Source: Cognataquiflexum rubidum
Lineage (GTDB): Bacteria; Bacteroidota; Bacteroidia; Cytophagales; Cyclobacteriaceae
Direction: 5' to 3'
Length of the DNA stretch: 64,000 nucleotides
NCBI RefSeq assembly: GCF_022538115.1
Contig: NZ_JAKZAL010000001.1
Coordinates: 372,001 to 436,000 of the forward strand
Shown here in pieces: positions 60,253 through 64,000 of the stretch (the first letter of the stretch is position 1; every line of letters starts with the position of its first letter). The position numbers were made by a program, and so were the translations under genes. The notes below the pieces were generated by a model. The model had not been told where the DNA came from and searched no databases. It was given only the letters and a program-made list of their open reading frames with translations.

Positions 60253-60567
60253 ATGAACAACCAGATTTTATTGCAATCGTTTTTGAGTTCGGAAATAATG
60301 GGTCAGGTATTCCTATTTGGATCCATCATCCTTATCATGTACTTCTTCATGATCAGACCTCAGCAGAAAAAACAAAAAGAAACCAAAAACTTTCTTGAAT
60401 CCATCAAAAAAGGAGATACTGCAGTCACTATCGGAGGGATACATGGAAAAATTTATTCCATCGAAGGGGACACGGTAACGTTGGAATTGGATAAAGGGAT
60501 GAAATTGAAGGTTGAAAAATCTGCGATTTCAGCTGATTTCACCAAAAAAGCCACAGGAACCAAATAA
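60253..60567 (+). CDS. yajC: Preprotein translocase subunit YajC
   Basis: 104-residue single-pass membrane protein of the Sec holotranslocon (with SecDF). The typical membrane segment followed by FMIRPQQKKQKET is present, then GDTAVTIGGIHGKI and the ending VEKSAI. Length is normal. It sits between the DUF1573 and YbbR-like genes. Confidence 0.94.
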   Translation: MNNQILLQSFLSSEIMGQVFLFGSIILIMYFFMIRPQQKKQKETKNFLESIKKGDTAVTIGGIHGKIYSIEGDTVTLELDKGMKLKVEKSAISADFTKKATGTK

Positions 60568-60575
60568 AAATAATC

Positions 60576-61547
60576 TTGGCCAAGCTTAAGAAACTGTTTA
60601 CCAACCTTAATCCACAAAAGATTGCAAACATGAAAGTGGCGGCGCTGTGTTTTCTGGCAGCCGCCACTTTTTGGGTTTTAAACGCACTCAACAAAGACAA
60701 TTACAATACTGTCGTGGATTATCCCATCGAAATTGTTTTCGATGAGACGGAGTTTATGCCTGTCGAGAACCTGCCGAACAGGATAAAAATCGAAATCAAC
60801 GGTAACGGTTGGGACTTATTGAGAAAGTACTTTAAAATCAATGAAAGCCCCTTTTTGATCGAAATCAACAACCCCTCCACAAAAGATTACATCCTAACAT
60901 CAGAACTCAGAAGGACGCTAGCCGAAAATCTCACCCCTTCAGTTTTGGTTTCTATGGTCACCGATACCGTCAAATTCAAAATTGACAAGATTGTGACAAG
61001 AAAGGTGAAAATAGAAACTGACACAACCTCCACCACCCTCGCACAGAATTTTAAGCTCGCCAGTCCGATCAATATTGATCCGCCTTTTGTCAATATCACC
61101 GGTCCTACCTCTGTACTTCAGGAATTAGACGGGGTATTGAAGGTGACATTGGGGGAAGATAAAATCAACAAGGACTTCAACAAACTCATCCCGCTGACTT
61201 TGCCTTCGGCCTATACCGAATTTCTCACCTTGGAGGAAGAAAGTGTTCAGGTCAAATTTGAGGTTTTTCAGATGTTGGAAGGAAACAAGAGGCTGAAAAT
61301 CAAAATGATCAATTTCCCAAAAAATGTCAGTCTTGCCCAAGAGCCTTCCAATATCATCATGTCTTATTTCATCGATGAAAGGAAAGTGGCCGAACTCAGT
61401 GAATTTGAATTTGAAGCTATCTTAAATTACAATAACCGCGACAGGGAAGACAGTACCATTTTTGTGGAAGTTAAGCCCAAACCGTCTTTTTTAGAAAAAA
61501 TCAAGTTTGAACCTGAGGTTTTGAAACTCAAGTATGACAACCCATAA
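60576..61547 (+). CDS. YbbR-like domain protein (CdaR-like)
   Basis: 323-residue protein with one N-terminal membrane helix (about 20-37) and YbbR-like repeats facing the periplasm. The start used is TTG at 60576; the next ATG (60630) lies at the beginning of the helix and would remove the positively charged flank. In Firmicutes CdaR regulates c-di-AMP synthesis; whether that holds here is unknown. It overlaps coaE by 14 bp. Confidence 0.82.
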   Translation: MAKLKKLFTNLNPQKIANMKVAALCFLAAATFWVLNALNKDNYNTVVDYPIEIVFDETEFMPVENLPNRIKIEINGNGWDLLRKYFKINESPFLIEINNPSTKDYILTSELRRTLAENLTPSVLVSMVTDTVKFKIDKIVTRKVKIETDTTSTTLAQNFKLASPINIDPPFVNITGPTSVLQELDGVLKVTLGEDKINKDFNKLIPLTLPSAYTEFLTLEEESVQVKFEVFQMLEGNKRLKIKMINFPKNVSLAQEPSNIIMSYFIDERKVAELSEFEFEAILNYNNRDREDSTIFVEVKPKPSFLEKIKFEPEVLKLKYDNP

Positions 61548-62136
61548 ACCAATATTGGTAGGAATCACCGGCGGCATCGGATCTGGGAAATCCACGGTTG
61601 CCAGGATTTTTTCGATTTTAGGAATTCCCATTTACTATGCTGATGACCGCGCAAAGTGGCTTATGGCAAATGATGAGGCTTTGAAAAAACAGATAAAAGA
61701 TAACTTTGGGCAAGAAAGTTATTCCGAAACAGGAGCACTCAACAGGGCATTTTTGGCATCACAGGTTTTTTCGGATGAAGAAAAAGTAAAAACAATCAAT
61801 GGACTTGTCCACCCTGCTGTCAAAGTTGATTTTGAAAAATGGGCAAATGCTCAAACCACTCCCTATGTGCTCAAAGAGGCGGCTTTGCTTTTTGAAACCG
61901 GGTCGTACAAAGATCTGGATAAAGTTATCAATGTATCCTGTCCGATCAGAATCCGGATCTCAAGGGTATTGATGCGGGACCCGCACAGGAACGAAAAACA
62001 GGTAAACGACATCATCGACAAGCAGCTGCCCGATGAGGAGAAAAACAAACTGGCTGACTTTGTTATCAAAAATACAGACAATAAAATGTTGATCCCCCAG
62101 GTTTTGGAAATCCACCGTCAGCTCCTAAAGCTGTGA
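61534..62136 (+). CDS. coaE: Dephospho-CoA kinase
   Basis: 200-residue kinase for the last step of CoA synthesis. The P-loop is GGIGSGKST near residues 12-20, followed by YYADDRAK, with the lid region RVLMRDPHRNEKQ. Length is normal. It overlaps the YbbR-like gene by 14 bp, which suggests coupling, and ends the nusB run. Confidence 0.95.
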   Translation: MTTHKPILVGITGGIGSGKSTVARIFSILGIPIYYADDRAKWLMANDEALKKQIKDNFGQESYSETGALNRAFLASQVFSDEEKVKTINGLVHPAVKVDFEKWANAQTTPYVLKEAALLFETGSYKDLDKVINVSCPIRIRISRVLMRDPHRNEKQVNDIIDKQLPDEEKNKLADFVIKNTDNKMLIPQVLEIHRQLLKL

Positions 62137-62143
62137 TTTTTTT
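62119..62143 (+). terminator. Weak terminator at the coaE end
   Basis: CAGCT and AGCTG with a 5-nt loop, followed within four bases by a run of seven T; it overlaps the coaE stop. The 5-bp stem makes it tentative. Confidence 0.35.
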
Positions 62144-62150
62144 ATTCCAA

Positions 62151-62393
62151 TCAGACAGATAGCTGGATCTGGTCAAGATAGAATTTCATGCGGGTATGTT
62201 GATGGTCCAAAAAATCAATTTTATCAATCCTATCAAGTTTATGATTATAGAAAACCTCTATGTATTCATCTTCAAGTAGATAGAGGTTTACTTTGTGCCG
62301 ATAATATCGGATGCCTACCACAAAGGTACCTTCAGAATAAAGCATCTGAATTTTTTTGTGTTGGGGCAATAATTTAAAATCTTCTTTACTCAT
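62151..62393 (-). CDS. Small conserved hypothetical protein
   Basis: 80 residues, no signal or membrane segment; it starts MSKEDFKLLPQHKKIQ and is rich in aromatic and charged residues with beta-strand patterns. It overlaps the end of the upstream TPR lipoprotein gene by 8 bp, so the two are coupled. Function unknown. Confidence 0.7.
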   Translation of the reverse strand: MSKEDFKLLPQHKKIQMLYSEGTFVVGIRYYRHKVNLYLLEDEYIEVFYNHKLDRIDKIDFLDHQHTRMKFYLDQIQLSV

Positions 62394-63360
62394 TGTTTAA
62401 TCTAGCCAATTCCATTTCAGAAGCAATATAGCCAAAAGCGGACCAATATCCCGACGAAATGACATTTTCAAAAATGGATTTTGCTTTTACTGTATCACCT
62501 TTTGACAAGTAATAATTGCCCAATCCATATCCTTGGGTGACATATTGCAGCTTTTGATCTTCCGTTGCGGCGTCCACATCCATCAGGTCTTCAGGTTTTA
62601 ACTGCCCCTTGTACATCAATATCCTTTTGAAGTAGGCATCATTTTCAACGATCGTCATATTGGTATTTACGGCTTTGATTAGGCTTTGGGCCTCTTTTGT
62701 TTTTCCCATTTTGACCAAAGTCATATAATACCAATCCAAAGTGGCAACGATCAGATCGTCGTTATCAGAGACCTCAAGGCAATTTTGGTAAGCCTCCAAA
62801 GCTTTCTCCCAATCATTTTTCAGATAATAAGCCAATCCCAAGTGATACCATACGTTGAACTGCCCATTTGACAAAGGAATATTGAGCTTATTGGGCATCC
62901 CGTCAGCCTCGATCTGCAGAGGCAGGTTTTCCATCAATTCTGCTGCTTTCAAAAAATCATCAACCGCCCTATCAAATTCCCGGATAGAAATAAATCTGTG
63001 TCCCCGGTGCCGCAGGGCCTCGAAGGAATCGGGATATTGTTTGGCAGCTTTGCTGAAAGTACGGATGGCCAAGTCATACCTTCCCAAGTACCCCTCCCTC
63101 CTTCCTATCCAAATCAGGTTTTCAAGACTTGGATCTTCGCCATACAGGTTTTCAGCTTCTCCAAGTTTATTGATTTGGTTTTGCTGCAAAGCGGAATCGA
63201 TTTCTGTAAAAAGCGAATCCCCCAGCAGGCCAATGGCCTGAAACACTTTTGTTTCAGGTGAAATTTCTTCTAAGAAAATGACTTTATTCTCCTTTTCCTT
63301 TTGGCTACAGGAAATGAAAAAAAGTGGCAATATTCCGTAAAAAACGATTTTCTTTAACAT
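62386..63360 (-). CDS. TPR repeat lipoprotein
   Basis: 324 residues from ATG 63360; another ATG three codons upstream is possible. Lipobox ends FFISC (Cys 18). At least four tetratricopeptide-like units follow (YDLAIRTFSKAAKQYPDSFE, FDRAVDDFLKAAELM, WEKALEAYQNCLEVS, KGDTVKAKSIFENVIS). Such proteins act as assembly scaffolds in the envelope. It is followed by a small coupled gene. Confidence 0.87.
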   Translation of the reverse strand: MLKKIVFYGILPLFFISCSQKEKENKVIFLEEISPETKVFQAIGLLGDSLFTEIDSALQQNQINKLGEAENLYGEDPSLENLIWIGRREGYLGRYDLAIRTFSKAAKQYPDSFEALRHRGHRFISIREFDRAVDDFLKAAELMENLPLQIEADGMPNKLNIPLSNGQFNVWYHLGLAYYLKNDWEKALEAYQNCLEVSDNDDLIVATLDWYYMTLVKMGKTKEAQSLIKAVNTNMTIVENDAYFKRILMYKGQLKPEDLMDVDAATEDQKLQYVTQGYGLGNYYLSKGDTVKAKSIFENVISSGYWSAFGYIASEMELARLNNE

Positions 63361-63443
63361 ATGAATCAAAATTTTAAGCTTGAAAAACCTTTGAAAGCAG
63401 GAAATAGGAATGTATTATTGAATTTAAAATATTTCGATTACAA

Positions 63444-63938
63444 ATGAGTACAAATCCAAGAGAAAAATTAAGGTTCTTTTCACACCAAATATTGCCGTTA
63501 CTTTTTTGCCTGTTACTTCTTGGAGCTTGCTCATCCAGTAAAAATCTCAGGAAACAGAATGTAAACAAGGTCGTCGAAACGGCAAGAAGCTACCGTGGTA
63601 CTCCTTACCGCTATGGTGGCACTACCCGATCCGGGATGGATTGCTCAGCTTTGGTATATCATGCATTTTATAGTGTCGGGATCACCATGCCACGCAATTC
63701 GGCAGCGCAAAGCAAGGAGGGGAAAAAGGTTACCGGGAAAAATTTCGAGAAGGGTGATGTCCTGTTCTTTGCCACAGGCAAGAAAAAAAACCAGGTCTCG
63801 CATGCCGGCATCGTCACTGATACCTCTAAGGGAAACATCATTTTTATCCATTCCTCCACTTCCTTGGGCGTCACGGAAGATAATCTCAGCCAAACTTATT
63901 GGACAAAAGCGTTTTTGTTTGGGAGGAGGATTTTATAG
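63444..63938 (+). CDS. C40 family (NlpC/P60) peptidase lipoprotein
   Basis: 164 residues. The lipobox is LLLGAC (Cys 29). The catalytic Cys is in MDCSALVYH, the His in QVSHAGIV, and a third polar residue in FIHSSTSLGV. Members cut peptidoglycan stem peptides (D-Glu-Dap type). Divergent from the TPR lipoprotein gene. After it the window ends in degenerate T/G repeats (63940-64000). Confidence 0.92.
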   Translation: MSTNPREKLRFFSHQILPLLFCLLLLGACSSSKNLRKQNVNKVVETARSYRGTPYRYGGTTRSGMDCSALVYHAFYSVGITMPRNSAAQSKEGKKVTGKNFEKGDVLFFATGKKKNQVSHAGIVTDTSKGNIIFIHSSTSLGVTEDNLSQTYWTKAFLFGRRIL

Positions 63939-63939
63939 T

Positions 63940-64000
63940 TGGTTATTTGGTTAATGGTTATTTGGTAAGTGGTTGTTGAGTTGTAATTGTTGTAGTGGTT
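63940..64000. repeat. Degenerate TGGTTATT-type repeat at the window end
   Basis: Units such as TTGGTTATTTGGT and TGGTTATTTGG repeat without a gene after the NlpC/P60 stop. The tract continues to the window edge. Confidence 0.5.

Overview
The window looks like a chromosomal segment of a Bacteroidota bacterium, most likely Cytophagales and probably near the Cyclobacteriaceae. This rests on the gene families (DUF4249 lipoproteins, CarboxypepD_reg-like TonB-dependent receptor, MG2/plug proteins, Tat-exported Gfo/Idh/MocA oxidoreductase, YbbR-like protein, DUF1573 protein), many lipoprotein signals, weak Shine-Dalgarno sequences, and promoters of the Bacteroidota type (TTTG / TAnnTTTG). No rRNA, tRNA, CRISPR array, prophage or complete IS was found. 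The family placement is an inference; the phylum is well supported.

Layout. 0.1-2.6 kb: a BlaR1/BlaI-type pair whose sensor half carries seven 18-residue Trp-anchored repeats, with a three-operator promoter. 2.7-5.3 kb: two surface-type lipoproteins. 5.7-18 kb: OYE-family reductase, NRDE protein, YpdA, ABC-F protein, SDR, small lipoprotein, fatty acid hydroxylase, BshA and a GH3-serine hydrolase fusion. 18-21.6 kb: a run of membrane protein, MutL and two rhomboid proteases. 22-29 kb: MG2/plug protein, RlmN and two Tat-exported sugar enzymes. 29-38.5 kb: two small orphans, acyltransferase, S41-like lipoprotein, TonB receptor, DapA-family lyase and sodium:solute symporter. 38.5-44.6 kb: phosphoesterase, trehalose uptake and hydrolysis operon, M1 peptidase. 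44.8-51.6 kb: a PIN toxin with a 55-residue antitoxin, GcvP, M28 peptidase and an MNT/HEPN pair. 51.7-58 kb: PQQ dehydrogenase, coiled-coil protein, ABC exporter half, leucine dehydrogenase. 58-62 kb: the block nusB-ytxH-DUF1573-yajC-ybbR-coaE. 62-64 kb: TPR lipoprotein and NlpC/P60 peptidase.

How the genes fit together. YpdA and BshA point to bacillithiol-type thiol metabolism. The MFS carrier and trehalase are translationally coupled. The lyase/symporter pair and the Tat-exported oxidoreductase/isomerase pair suggest use of uncommon sugars. The blaI promoter is legible to the base: TTTG-N19-TAACTTTG with three identical TACGA-N6-TCGTA dyads.

The least expected structure is outside the genes or in protein repeats: the 18-residue repeats of the BlaR1 homologue, a three-hairpin intergenic element (21863-21950), an approximately 148-bp dispersed repeat (25048-25195 and 36845-36993), an orphan promoter/operator (35516-35583), several -7 boxes placed 4-5 nt before a start codon, and a MutL whose endonuclease motifs are degraded.
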